Shown here one piece after another: positions 1 to 10,236 of a stretch of DNA of 64,000 nt. The notes below the pieces were generated by a model. The model searched no databases and had not been told where the DNA came from. It saw only the letters and a list, made by a program, of their open reading frames with translations. How positions within the stretch are numbered: position 1 is the first letter of the stretch; the number at the start of each line of letters is the position of its first letter. The stretch comes from an uncultured Cryomorphaceae bacterium (GTDB taxonomy: Bacteria; Bacteroidota; Bacteroidia; Flavobacteriales; Schleiferiaceae). Where the stretch lies: positions 1-64,000 of the forward strand of contig CACMMX010000001.1 in the NCBI GenBank assembly GCA_902614915.1. Reading direction: 5' to 3'. The translations under genes were made by a program, and so were the position numbers.

Positions 1-53
1 ACGGCTCAATATGTTTGTTATTTTTGAGCTAATTAGAAAATCAAATATATAGA

Positions 54-878
54 ATGAAAAAGGTATTTGTTTTAGCTACGACAATTGCGTTAATATTGTC
101 AAGCTGTGTTAGTAAGCAGAAATATGTTGAATTGGAAGAAATGCAAAAGGCAACTTCTGATAAATTAAGTAACACTAAAATGGAATTGGCGGCAACCACC
201 GCAGAGAAGAATGCACAAGCTGCAGAATTAGCATCCTTGCGTGCTCAATCTTCAGATTTGATGAAGCAAGTTGGTGATTTAACACGTATGAGTGCTAAAA
301 ATGCTCAAAATATGGAGAAGACCCTAGAGAGCATTAATGAAAAAGAATCAACAATCACAAATCTTCAAGATGCAATGAACCGAAAGGATAGCGTGACATT
401 TGCATTGGTCACTTCTTTGAAAGGAGCTCTCGGCGATATTAACGATGAAGATGTGCAAATAAGTGTTGAGAAAGGTGTTGTTTATGTGAATTTATCTGAC
501 AAACTCATGTTCAGACCAGGTTCAGCTTACGTAAATAAAGATGCTAAATCAGTTTTAGGTAAGGTTGCTAAGATTATGACTATAAAACCTTCCTTAGAAA
601 TATTGGTGGAAGGTCATACAGATACAGACCCAATAGCCACTGATTGTATTAAAGATAATTGGGAATTAAGTGCACGTCGTGCTGCGAATATTGTTCGTGC
701 ACTTCAGAATGATTTTGCTATTGCGCCTGAACGTATGACGGCTGCAGGCCGCGGTGAATATGTTCCAGTTGCATCTAATGATACTCGTGAAGGTCGTGCA
801 GCTAACCGTCGAACTCGTATTGTTGTTCTTCCTAAATTAGATGAATTTAATAAAATGATTGAAGACGGGTTGAAGTAA
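54..878 (+). CDS. OmpA-family outer-membrane lipoprotein (C-terminal peptidoglycan-binding domain)
   Basis: Lipobox LSSC; coiled-coil N-terminal half; OmpA_C signature ILVEGHTDTDPI...NWELSARRAANIVRAL...GRGEY.P...RAANRRTRIVV. Confidence 0.93.
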   Translation: MKKVFVLATTIALILSSCVSKQKYVELEEMQKATSDKLSNTKMELAATTAEKNAQAAELASLRAQSSDLMKQVGDLTRMSAKNAQNMEKTLESINEKESTITNLQDAMNRKDSVTFALVTSLKGALGDINDEDVQISVEKGVVYVNLSDKLMFRPGSAYVNKDAKSVLGKVAKIMTIKPSLEILVEGHTDTDPIATDCIKDNWELSARRAANIVRALQNDFAIAPERMTAAGRGEYVPVASNDTREGRAANRRTRIVVLPKLDEFNKMIEDGLK

Positions 879-900
879 AAATTGACTTGATAGAAACACA

Positions 901-932
901 AAAAGCCCGAATTCTGGTTATTCGGGCTTTTT
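901..932 (+). terminator. Rho-independent terminator after the OmpA-like gene
   Basis: aaaagcccgaat-tctggtt-attcgggctttttt inverted repeat followed by T-run. Confidence 0.9.
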
Positions 933-985
933 TGTATTCTCTAATGAAGGAAGACTTTAAATATTTTACACTTGCAACTTATTTT

Positions 986-2563
986 CTAGTATATCTTACT
1001 GTTTGGTGCAAAAGGCAGATTTGACATTTCCGCCACTTTATCCACAATAGCGCTAACGGGTATTTTTTCGAAACTTTCGCTGTGTTCAATATCTAGTCCA
1101 AGGATTATAAAAGGCACATGCGTGTCATAGAGAAAACCCGAGCCGTGTGTAGAACCGTAAGGGCCATAGAAAATACAATTTGGCTGAAGAGAGAATATAA
1201 GATCACCACCATACCTGCTTTGGTATCCCTCATGGTGTAATTCTAATAAGTCATCGTTGCCGCTGCTCCTAACCTCTGTTGCTGTATAAACACGCATAAA
1301 TGGATCAATCCCTTCCGTAATAACAGCAATCTGGGTAGCATATTCTTTAGCCCAATCATTTAAGTGTATATGATGATTGAAAATTTTAAAAACTGCATTT
1401 TTTACCCCTAAAATATTTTCAATTCGAAGATTTAAATCCCCAATTACATCAGCGTTTTGATAATTTCTGACGTTTAACCCCTCATGAGATAAGTGATTTG
1501 GGTTTTCACTGGCTCCATGATCTGCAGTTAAATAAAGGACGTAATCTTTGCGTCCAATTTCATCGTCCAATACTTTGATGAGTTTACCAAGTTGACGATC
1601 TAGCTTTAAATACATATCATGAATCTCTCTTGATCGCACACCAAAAGTGTGTCCTGCATAATCAGTAGAGGAAAAGCTTATTCCCAAGAAATCAGTGTAT
1701 TTGTCTTTTCCTAATTCTTCCTTTTGTAAGACTTTGAGTGCTAGTTCTAGCACTAATTGATTACCTATAGGGGTGTTCTTTAAAGCATCAAGGCCGTTGT
1801 TATTAATAAGTTTTTTTAAATTATAAGGGAAACTAGAAGTTCCTTTATTAAGTTTTGGTTCATACGGATTTTCATCAGGTAAACTCTCGTCATATTTCCT
1901 TTGTGCCATTTCTAGCTTCCAGTCTTTTTTTGCCATATCCATGGCGTGTTCACGTTCGTTATACTTCTCAACATAATCCGGTAGCTCATCTTCATAATAG
2001 CTACTTGTCACAAAATGTAACCTTTTATCTAACCAAAAAGCCCCATCTGCAAAATGACCTGCAGGGAATATGGCACCTCTGTCTTTAACACTGACTCCAT
2101 AACTTTTACCACGATTATTGGTAAATAACTTGATACCGTCAGAAAAAGTTAGGGCCTTTAAATTTTTTGGCGATCGGCGAGAAGAACGTTCAATGGTTCC
2201 AATTGGGCTTACTGCAGTGTCCTCTGCGCAATACATTTGATAGTTGGACTCACGAACCCACCAATCGTTTGCTACAATTCCATGGTATTTTGGGGTTGTA
2301 CCAGTTGAAATGGAGGCGTGACCAGGTCCTGTATATGTTGGGATATAGTTATAATGAGTGTTTCTGAAAACCTTACCGTCTTGAAGCATAATTTGAAATC
2401 CTCCGTCTTCAGAAAATTGATGGCTAAACCGCTGTAAATATTCAGCACGCATTTGATCCACGACTACCTGGACTACAAGCTTTGGTTGCGCTTGAATGCC
2501 TAGGGCAATTAGGATGGCAGCAACTGTTCTAGATGATTTTTTTTGATTTGAATTTCTTCCCAT
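986..2563 (-). CDS. PafA-like alkaline phosphatase family protein (type I phosphodiesterase/nucleotide pyrophosphatase superfamily)
   Basis: VVVDQMRAEYL, nucleophile region YTGPGHASISTGTTPKYHGIVANDWW, STDYAGHTFG, TADHGA, HEG, STHGSG metal-site motifs; hydrophobic N-terminal signal. Confidence 0.88.
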   Translation of the reverse strand: MGRNSNQKKSSRTVAAILIALGIQAQPKLVVQVVVDQMRAEYLQRFSHQFSEDGGFQIMLQDGKVFRNTHYNYIPTYTGPGHASISTGTTPKYHGIVANDWWVRESNYQMYCAEDTAVSPIGTIERSSRRSPKNLKALTFSDGIKLFTNNRGKSYGVSVKDRGAIFPAGHFADGAFWLDKRLHFVTSSYYEDELPDYVEKYNEREHAMDMAKKDWKLEMAQRKYDESLPDENPYEPKLNKGTSSFPYNLKKLINNNGLDALKNTPIGNQLVLELALKVLQKEELGKDKYTDFLGISFSSTDYAGHTFGVRSREIHDMYLKLDRQLGKLIKVLDDEIGRKDYVLYLTADHGASENPNHLSHEGLNVRNYQNADVIGDLNLRIENILGVKNAVFKIFNHHIHLNDWAKEYATQIAVITEGIDPFMRVYTATEVRSSGNDDLLELHHEGYQSRYGGDLIFSLQPNCIFYGPYGSTHGSGFLYDTHVPFIILGLDIEHSESFEKIPVSAIVDKVAEMSNLPFAPNSKIY

Positions 2564-4461
2564 ATATTCATTTTAGAGCTTAGCTCTTCTTTTTGCTTCT
2601 CATAGTTGGGGTAGAAATCTGGATCTTTCATTAGTTCCATATAAGCACTACTATCTGCCAATTTTTTATCCCAATCTTCTATAAGTACCTCTAAGTTCTC
2701 AATTTCTTCCTCAATACGTTCTAATTTTCGCGTTAAACTTCTCAAGTCTTTTTCAAGTTGTTTTCGCTCTTTGTAACCAAGGTCTTTATTTTTATCGCCT
2801 TGTTTTCTTTTTTTTACCGCTGCCGATTTTGCTTCAACAGCCCTCATATTTTTTAGTTTACGCTGTTCAAGATAGTATTCTATACCTCCTAGAAGAGTTT
2901 TGACCCGCTGATCCCTAAATTCTACCGTTTTTGTCACAAGGCCTTTTAAAAATTCACGGTCGTGACTCACCACCAATAAAGTGCCGTCAAAGGTGAGTAA
3001 GCTTTTTTTTAGTACACCCTTGCTATTAATATCAAGATGATTCGTAGGTTCATCCATTACCAAAAAATTTATGGGTTTTAAGAGCAGTTTACATAATGCT
3101 AAACGGCCCCGTTCGCCACCACTCAGCACTTTCACCTTTTTCTCAACGTCTTCTCCGCGGAACATAAACGACCCCAGTAGACTGCGAGCATGTTTGCGCA
3201 TATTTTCTGGAGCCGCATCTTCAATTGTTTGAAGTGCTGTTAAACTACCTTCTAATTCGTCTGCTTGATCTTGAGCGAAGTACCCTAAAAGAATATTATG
3301 ACCAAGGGTCAGGGTTCCTTCTGCGCTTATTTCTTTCAATAATGCTTTTACCAAGGTAGATTTTCCCTGACCGTTCTGTCCTACAAAAGCAATTCGATCT
3401 CCCCGTTCAATTTCTAGATCCACTTTGTTTAGTACCAAATTGTTTCCATAAGATTTCCGAACATTTTCTGCTTTTGCCACCACTTTCCCTGAGCGCGGAG
3501 CGGGTTGAAACTTAAAATGCATGGCTGAAGTATCTTCTTTATCTACTTCAATTCGCTCTAGGCGATCTAACTTTTTAATTAAACTTTGAGCAAAAGAGGC
3601 TTTCGAAGCTTTAGCCCTAAATCGCTCAATAAGTTCTTCGGTTTGCTTTATTTCTTTCTCCTGATTTTTCGCTGTGGCTAATTGTTTTTCTCGTAAATCA
3701 GTTCTTAACTCAACATAGCGGGAATAAGACACATTGAAATCATGGACTTTACCTAGAGTAATTTCTATTGTTCTTGTAGTTACATTATCCAAGAAAGTGC
3801 AATCGTGACTAACTACAATGAGTGTTTGTTTACTTTCGCTAAGATGATGCTCTAGCCAAATGATACTTTCTATATCAAGATGATTTGTAGGTTCGTCAAG
3901 CAGCAGCAGTTCAGGCTTCTGCAACAGTAGTCGCGCCAGCTCAGCACGCATTTGCCAACCACCGGAAAAAGTATGTAATGGATTGTGAAAGGTTTGTCGA
4001 GTAAATCCTAAGCCTTTTAATACGAGCTCAACATTTGCGTCTATACTTTCTCCGCCCAATAAACCATAGCGTTCACTCAATTCGCTAAGTTCATCTATAA
4101 GGGCATTATAGCTTTTGCTTTCATAGTCTGTTCGACTTTCAAAATCTCTATTTATTTCTTCAATACGTGAGTTGATTTTAGTTAATTCATCAAAAGCACC
4201 GCGAGCAATTTCCACAATACTTTTCTTCGCGTCAAGCTTTAGATCTTGCCTTAAAAACCCTACTCGAACCTCTTTTGCTTTGCTGATTGTTCCAGAATCA
4301 AGATGGTAATCCCCAGCAATTAACTTTAATAGCGTAGACTTACCAGCTCCGTTCCGTCCTACAAGGCCAATTCGGTCTCCAGGATTAATCTGAAACCCTA
4401 TTTTATTAAATATCGCTCGACCACCAAAAAATAATGAGGCTTTGCTAATTGCTAAAATCAT
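2509..4461 (-). CDS. ABC-F family ATP-binding protein (Uup/EttA-like)
   Basis: Two Walker A motifs (GRNGAGKSTLLK, GQNGQGKSTLVK), two signature motifs (FSGGWQMR, LSGGERGR), no TM domain, C-terminal coiled coil. Confidence 0.95.
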   Translation of the reverse strand: MILAISKASLFFGGRAIFNKIGFQINPGDRIGLVGRNGAGKSTLLKLIAGDYHLDSGTISKAKEVRVGFLRQDLKLDAKKSIVEIARGAFDELTKINSRIEEINRDFESRTDYESKSYNALIDELSELSERYGLLGGESIDANVELVLKGLGFTRQTFHNPLHTFSGGWQMRAELARLLLQKPELLLLDEPTNHLDIESIIWLEHHLSESKQTLIVVSHDCTFLDNVTTRTIEITLGKVHDFNVSYSRYVELRTDLREKQLATAKNQEKEIKQTEELIERFRAKASKASFAQSLIKKLDRLERIEVDKEDTSAMHFKFQPAPRSGKVVAKAENVRKSYGNNLVLNKVDLEIERGDRIAFVGQNGQGKSTLVKALLKEISAEGTLTLGHNILLGYFAQDQADELEGSLTALQTIEDAAPENMRKHARSLLGSFMFRGEDVEKKVKVLSGGERGRLALCKLLLKPINFLVMDEPTNHLDINSKGVLKKSLLTFDGTLLVVSHDREFLKGLVTKTVEFRDQRVKTLLGGIEYYLEQRKLKNMRAVEAKSAAVKKRKQGDKNKDLGYKERKQLEKDLRSLTRKLERIEEEIENLEVLIEDWDKKLADSSAYMELMKDPDFYPNYEKQKEELSSKMNIWEEIQIKKNHLEQLLPS

Positions 4462-4596
4462 GGTGATAAAAATAGCAAATCGTAGCGCTTTGTAGCTGTT
4501 AATTTGAGGTAATACAAACAGCCCGATTTTTATTTAAGGTCTATTTATCTGAGCTCTGCCTATAAGTAGGCTTTTTTGTGAAAGTATATTTTCTTT

Positions 4597-5640
4597 TTAA
4601 AACCTAGAAGGCAAACAATCTTCGAGTAGATCGGTGTCATAAATCAAATGTTCAACAAGTACCTTGGCCAGGTAAGGAGCCATCAAAACTGCTCTCGACC
4701 CCATACCGCCAAAAATCCATGTATGCGCCAAATCGTGTCTTCCAACAAGGGGTCGACGATCTTTGGTAGCAGGTCGTATTCCACTAAAGTGATTTTTGGT
4801 TTTAAATGAACCCTCCCATACTTCTTGAATATGTTGTTCGAGTTCTTTTCGTTTCGCAGCGGTAGGACCTTTTTCAAACCCATTCCATGCATAGGTCGCT
4901 CCAACAGTTACTTCGTTATTTCCTTCACTTAGCATGAAATGCTTTTGGTGAATACACTCATTATACAACGGTTTGTCAAGTTCCACACGTATTAGCTCTC
5001 CTTTGACTGGGGCAAACCCTTTTTGTTCTAATGATTTTTTGTTAAGCGCCATTTGTGCGCCTGTACAACTTATTATACCATGTGCCCGAATATCTTGGTA
5101 GTTTACTCCTTCGTTATCACGTTTAACAATATCCCAAATAAAGCGTTCTTCAATGAAGGAATCTGTTGCTTTGAGGGTGTTGTGAACCCCTTGAATAAAA
5201 GGTATTACTTTTAGTCTGCCGGTACTTTTCATTCTACCACTTTTGAAGCTTCCTTTTACTCCTTCTGGCAGTGGAACAATCTCTTCATCAATGTAACTCT
5301 TGTATGCAGGGTTATCGCATAATTCTATCCACTTATTTTGTTCACCTGCATTAAAAAAAATCCGTCTTATTGAGATAGGGTCAAAAAATTGACTTTTAGT
5401 CCATTTTTCTATGTCACGGTATACTGTCTGTAATTCATTTATCATGGTATCTGCTTGCCAAACTTTCTTCATTCGTTTCAAGACAATTGGATTCCAAAGA
5501 CCTGCGGCAACAGAGGAACTTATATTTTCAGAAGGTAAATCGTACATCATTACGTTTGCTCCATATTTCAAAAGCGTATAACTGAGTACACAACCTGAAA
5601 TACCACCCCCAACAATTATATAATCTACATGTCTAGACAT
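4597..5640 (-). CDS. FAD-dependent oxidoreductase (DAO family)
   Basis: N-terminal Rossmann motif DYIIVGGGISGCVLSYTLL; C-terminal HFSGIRPATKDRRPLVG..FGGMGSRAVLMAP. The ORF-track start at 5661 is probably too early; MSRHVDYIIVGGG at 5640 preferred. Confidence 0.85.
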   Translation of the reverse strand: MSRHVDYIIVGGGISGCVLSYTLLKYGANVMMYDLPSENISSSVAAGLWNPIVLKRMKKVWQADTMINELQTVYRDIEKWTKSQFFDPISIRRIFFNAGEQNKWIELCDNPAYKSYIDEEIVPLPEGVKGSFKSGRMKSTGRLKVIPFIQGVHNTLKATDSFIEERFIWDIVKRDNEGVNYQDIRAHGIISCTGAQMALNKKSLEQKGFAPVKGELIRVELDKPLYNECIHQKHFMLSEGNNEVTVGATYAWNGFEKGPTAAKRKELEQHIQEVWEGSFKTKNHFSGIRPATKDRRPLVGRHDLAHTWIFGGMGSRAVLMAPYLAKVLVEHLIYDTDLLEDCLPSRF

Positions 5641-5675
5641 AAAAAAAACTCCTGCGAACAAAGGTAGCAGGAGTT
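5641..5675 (-). terminator. Rho-independent terminator downstream of gldN (also contains a candidate promoter element, see findings)
   Basis: Minus strand aactcctgc-taccttgttc-type loop-gcaggagtttttttt: 9-bp stem followed by T8. Confidence 0.8.
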
Positions 5676-5701
5676 TTTATAGTTGTTAGTTGTATTCACA
5701 T

Positions 5702-6547
5702 TTAATATGTCCACATATCGTGTTCTTTATTTCGCAAATCTTCTTTGATTGCGGCAGCCTCGAGCAATTGGGACATAGCACTATTTTTCTTATAATCTGC
5801 AATTGTTCTATCGTATACATTGTCTTGCTTCGTGACGACAGAATTGAATTTCCTAAAGTGCATGATCTGATCAAAAGTTAATCTTTGATTGTTATTCTTT
5901 TCGTTATAAGCCACAGCTGTAGCCATAGCATAGCGTGCGTCCGGGAACCAAATCCAAAATGGATTGTAGGTCAATGACTTGTTTCTTGGATCGCGAACTT
6001 CTGGTGCAATACCAATAATTCTATTTTTTAATTCACCTCGTTGCTTATCAAAATACCAATCACTCTTTAAGTGGTAGGCAACAACATTGTTCGATTTAAT
6101 CGTTATCGTATCAATAGCTAGAGGAGGGCCAAAGGGATCATCTGGGTCAGGAATGGTATCGTATGATTCAATTTTTTCACGAACCTCTTCTACAGTTAAT
6201 GGTAATTCAAATTTATCATCACGGAATATTTCGGTAATCGTATTTTCACTTATAATACCTTCAACCAACACGTCCCATAATGACTTACGGTCAGGCATAG
6301 GCTTGAGGGGATAAAATAGTGAAAGATTAATTTTTTCTCTTAAATCAATCCTTTCCCATTGACGTTCTGACCACAACATATCATCTTGACGCAGGAATGG
6401 ATAAGGAACAACTCTATTATTTTTGTAATGTTTAGAGGTTTCTGGAACAATACCATCATCTGACGGGTCTAAAATCTGGGAATTTGCTTCATTGAGAAAC
6501 AACCCAACTGCAAATACTGCAAGTACAAAGTTTTTAAATTTCAACAT
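5702..6547 (-). CDS. gldN: Gliding motility / type IX secretion protein GldN
   Basis: Synteny K-L-M-N; GldN-like YPFLRQDDMLWSERQWERIDLREKINLSLFYP. Confidence 0.95.
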   Translation of the reverse strand: MLKFKNFVLAVFAVGLFLNEANSQILDPSDDGIVPETSKHYKNNRVVPYPFLRQDDMLWSERQWERIDLREKINLSLFYPLKPMPDRKSLWDVLVEGIISENTITEIFRDDKFELPLTVEEVREKIESYDTIPDPDDPFGPPLAIDTITIKSNNVVAYHLKSDWYFDKQRGELKNRIIGIAPEVRDPRNKSLTYNPFWIWFPDARYAMATAVAYNEKNNNQRLTFDQIMHFRKFNSVVTKQDNVYDRTIADYKKNSAMSQLLEAAAIKEDLRNKEHDMWTY

Positions 6548-6548
6548 C

Positions 6549-8069
6549 TTAATTCAAGTCAATTGTAATTGGCGCTACTTTTGGTTTAATACCTTTTTTG
6601 GTGATCGCTTTTATATTCCTAATAATTACCGGGGTTCCCGGTTTTGCTTTGTCCAGGGCTGCACGGGCACCAGGGCTAAGGGTATTCCCTCTACAATCAA
6701 TTGGTGCAAATGGTGGTACTATAATTTGAAAACTTGTGACTTTCAGTGGTAACTCAAAATCAAAGTTGTTGAATTTTGCTTCAACTTTAGCTTTTTTAAT
6801 CAAATTAGCAGACATTAAACCATCTGTTTTTCCGAAAATGGATCCAGCAGCATCAGGTAAATTTTTGATACGGTACTTTTTGGAACCCATAGACTTCCAT
6901 GATTCACCGTCTTTAACACTAACTTTTACGTCTATTTCACCTCCTCTATAACGCGTTACATCAGCGGTGTAGTTACCTTTCCTATCTTTTTTTATTTCTT
7001 TATTAGCTACTTTAATGTTTTCAGGTTCATAGCCAGGGACGGATATTTCTAAGGGATTATCAACTCCGCGATAGAGCACATTCATTTTAGAAGCGGCAAT
7101 AACTACATTAGGAGGAGCTACATTGAATGTTCCTTCTACTGGATATATTTTTTCTTCACCATTCTGAACTAGTTTAATTTCTCCATTCCATTTGGTTTCA
7201 CCTATTTGATTCGCTGGCAATCGAACTTTTGCAACACCCCCTATGATATCTTCCTCACTTAATTCCTTCCCATTAATACTTACAGTTGGCTCTTGAGTAT
7301 CATCATATGCCGCCAAGAAAACCTCTGCTTCGTATTCGTCTCCTTGAGTTACATATGTGCTCTTGGATACTACAACGCTGCGAACGCCAGTAAATTTCAA
7401 ATCTGAGGCGCTAATATTCTTTTGTAGATAATCAATTACATCTGCTTCAGTTGTTCGGACATCAGTCTGAAGCTTCGTAAGATAATTAGTAACCGATATA
7501 AGTGGGTAGTGTTCAAACTTGATGTTTTCCCATTTCATGACGGTTCCATCAATATTTTTTTCACTCAAGTCAAATCTATCGTCAATCGAATTAGAAAGCG
7601 TAACATTATCGACTGAATTAGACTTCATGAATTCCCGATACTCTATTAATAAAGATTTCAGCTCGGCACCGTTGGGTTGTTGAAGAAAATACTGAGGGGA
7701 AGCAGTTAAATTATCCATTCTTCTCGGCTTATTCGGATCGTCCTCTTCTGGACCCCCTGCAACATCAATAACACCTTTTTTAAGGTCTCCAATTTTATCA
7801 TATAGAGCCGAAGAACGTGCCATTACATCATTGGCTTTATCTCTCCAAGGACCTGCTTTTACTTCATTTTCTGACGCTGCTGCCTCAAAAGACAGATACG
7901 TACGCGCATTTTGTTTTTCTATTGTCTCAATTGAAGCTTCTTGGCCCTTTTGTGCTTCATAAATGCTATCTATTACCTCCCGACTTACGTTTAGTGCGAG
8001 TAGTGCTGTCAACACGAGATACATCATGTTGATCATTTTTTGACGCGGTGATAAGTTTCCTCCTGCCAT
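6549..8069 (-). CDS. gldM: Type IX secretion motor protein GldM
   Basis: N-terminal AGGNLSPRQKMINMMYLVLTALLALNVS typical of GldM; synteny. Confidence 0.97.
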   Translation of the reverse strand: MAGGNLSPRQKMINMMYLVLTALLALNVSREVIDSIYEAQKGQEASIETIEKQNARTYLSFEAAASENEVKAGPWRDKANDVMARSSALYDKIGDLKKGVIDVAGGPEEDDPNKPRRMDNLTASPQYFLQQPNGAELKSLLIEYREFMKSNSVDNVTLSNSIDDRFDLSEKNIDGTVMKWENIKFEHYPLISVTNYLTKLQTDVRTTEADVIDYLQKNISASDLKFTGVRSVVVSKSTYVTQGDEYEAEVFLAAYDDTQEPTVSINGKELSEEDIIGGVAKVRLPANQIGETKWNGEIKLVQNGEEKIYPVEGTFNVAPPNVVIAASKMNVLYRGVDNPLEISVPGYEPENIKVANKEIKKDRKGNYTADVTRYRGGEIDVKVSVKDGESWKSMGSKKYRIKNLPDAAGSIFGKTDGLMSANLIKKAKVEAKFNNFDFELPLKVTSFQIIVPPFAPIDCRGNTLSPGARAALDKAKPGTPVIIRNIKAITKKGIKPKVAPITIDLN

Positions 8070-8111
8070 TTTTTAGGGTTTTATACGGTTGTAGTAATTA
8101 ATACTGGGTAT

Positions 8112-8750
8112 TTATTTACCCATGGCGGTTAGCATACCTCCGTATACGCTATTTAATGATTCCAAGTTACCTTTGAATGAAGTTAATTCGTTAGCTACGC
8201 TGGTGGCAGTGTCAGAGGCGACAGCTAATTTTTCCATCACATCATTCTGACGTTCAACTTGTGCGGTAGTATTCTCTAGCTGTACTGCATATAGAGCATT
8301 TAGGCTTTCCATATGGGTAGCAGCAGTACTTAATTGATCTGAATAAGTTGCTGTTGCCCCAGCGGCATCTACAACACCACTTAAACTACTCGCAGTTTCA
8401 CTTAAAGAACGCATTCCTTCGCCTAATCTTTCAATTAGAGCTGCTTCAACCCCACCTTTTTCGAGGGCATTATCAAGTTGAGAAGTTATGGACGTAGGCT
8501 TGTCTGGATCATTGACCTCTAGTTCCGGGTATATTAATGACCAGTCATAATCTTTGGCAGGTTTTTCAATCGCTGCAATCAAAAAAATGAAGGCCTCAGT
8601 TCCCAAGCCAATAGTTAACATAATGTCTGCCCCAGGCAAGTGACGAATTTTGAAAAGAGCTCCGAGAATAACTACTGCGGCACCCGCACTGTAAGCGATA
8701 TGTGAAAATTTCTTGTATTTTTTTGTTGTTGTGTCTATGAATTTAGCCAT
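8112..8750 (-). CDS. gldL: Type IX secretion motor protein GldL
   Basis: Two N-terminal TM helices with FKIRHLPGADIMLTIGLGTEAFIFLI; synteny. Confidence 0.96.
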   Translation of the reverse strand: MAKFIDTTTKKYKKFSHIAYSAGAAVVILGALFKIRHLPGADIMLTIGLGTEAFIFLIAAIEKPAKDYDWSLIYPELEVNDPDKPTSITSQLDNALEKGGVEAALIERLGEGMRSLSETASSLSGVVDAAGATATYSDQLSTAATHMESLNALYAVQLENTTAQVERQNDVMEKLAVASDTATSVANELTSFKGNLESLNSVYGGMLTAMGK

Positions 8751-8773
8751 TTTAAAATTTGAATTAAGGTTTA

Positions 8774-10189
8774 TTAAAAGTCCTTAAGGTCTCTACCTAA
8801 GAAACTCTGAACTGTTCTGAATCCGATGTAACTTTTTGCGGTGTCTTGATATTCATAATCACGAGCACCCAATTGAAGGAAATAAGCCACATCCTTCCAG
8901 GAACCACCTCGAATAACTTTACGTTTCATTGTCTCACTTTCCTCTTCAAACGCATTGTATTGAAATTCAGAAGCTATATCGCTACCGAAGGCATAAGATT
9001 GAACATCAAATGCAGTAGAAGTCCACTCGCTTACATTACCTGACATACAGTAAAGATTAAAACCATTAGGAGAATATGCAGTAGTTTTCACCGGGTAAAA
9101 CCCACCGTCCGCGGTTAAATTTCCACGTCTTGGTTTAAAATTGGCCAAATAACATCCTGAACTATTAGTTGCGTACGGACCTCCCCATGGATAAGTGGTT
9201 AATTCTTCACCTCCGCGTGCAGCATATTCCCATTCAGCTTCTGTTGGTAAGCGGAAATCATTTTCAGTAAGTTCACCAGAGCTTTTTAGATAATCACGAC
9301 GATACTTGCTTCTCCAATTGGCAAAAGCACGAGCTTGCCTCCAATTTACACCCACAACAGGATAGTCATCATAGGCAGGGTGCCAAAAGTACTTATCGTG
9401 CATTGGTTCATTAAAAGAGTAGGTAAAGTCATGAATCCAAACTAATGTATCTGGATAAACATTGACAGTTTCTTTTTCAAAAAACGAAGAACGATTACTT
9501 TCTGCTTGGGTATCTTTTATGAAATCGCGGTAACTGAATAATTCACCATCTCCGTCTTCGTCTTTGTAATCAAACTTAGCACGATTCAATTTCGAGGCTG
9601 CTTTCTGCTTGTTAATCCAATAATAAGTGTAGTTTAATTGTCGCGTATCTAAGTGTCGATAACCTAGCCATTGCTCTTCAGGATCAAGATACATGCTTTC
9701 AACTACTTCTGTATATTCTTGTGATGGGTAACGATTTTTATCCCACTCTAAATAGGGGTCCCAATTGAGCCTGCGCATCATACTGTCTGGATATTCTAAT
9801 GCCACATATTCTTGGAAAGCAGTGGGATCCTCTAGCTCAGCCAAATCAATGTATTCGAATTCTTCCACTAAACCTTCTGCTAATCTCGTTCTTGCTATAG
9901 AATCACGAACCCAACTCACAAATTGGCGGTATTCATTGTTAGTGACTTCTGTTTGATCCATGTAGAATGCGGAAATACTTACTGTTTTAGCAGGAGCAGT
10001 GTATGCATAGGGTACATCTTCATCATGATTTCCCATGGTAAAACTTCCCTGCGGAATGTAAACCATGCCATATGGCTCACTTGGATACCAAGTTGTTCTG
10101 TTTTGGACGCCAACCAATTCACCGTGGTCGTTGCTTCCACAAGAGGCTAAAAACCCAAGCGATATTAATCCAAAGAAAATCTTTTTCAT
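8774..10189 (-). CDS. gldK: Gliding motility lipoprotein GldK (formylglycine-generating-enzyme-like/SUMF1 fold)
   Basis: Lipobox LASCGS; YIPQGSFTMGNHDEDVPYAYTAP, FRLPTEAEWEYAARGG, VIRGGSWKD; internal Met start at 10189 gives a clean signal peptide. Confidence 0.95.
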   Translation of the reverse strand: MKKIFFGLISLGFLASCGSNDHGELVGVQNRTTWYPSEPYGMVYIPQGSFTMGNHDEDVPYAYTAPAKTVSISAFYMDQTEVTNNEYRQFVSWVRDSIARTRLAEGLVEEFEYIDLAELEDPTAFQEYVALEYPDSMMRRLNWDPYLEWDKNRYPSQEYTEVVESMYLDPEEQWLGYRHLDTRQLNYTYYWINKQKAASKLNRAKFDYKDEDGDGELFSYRDFIKDTQAESNRSSFFEKETVNVYPDTLVWIHDFTYSFNEPMHDKYFWHPAYDDYPVVGVNWRQARAFANWRSKYRRDYLKSSGELTENDFRLPTEAEWEYAARGGEELTTYPWGGPYATNSSGCYLANFKPRRGNLTADGGFYPVKTTAYSPNGFNLYCMSGNVSEWTSTAFDVQSYAFGSDIASEFQYNAFEEESETMKRKVIRGGSWKDVAYFLQLGARDYEYQDTAKSYIGFRTVQSFLGRDLKDF

Positions 10190-10236
10190 AATTATATTTA
10201 ATTTCAACTGTATTCTCATTTTATACGGACTTTATA

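Noticed and set aside
3-28. gctcaa...ttgagc inverted repeat at the window start
   Set aside because: Only 6-bp stem and upstream context missing; cannot tell terminator from chance.
704-901. Minus-strand 65-aa ORF
   Set aside because: Antisense shadow of the OmpA-domain coding sequence, no recognisable signature.
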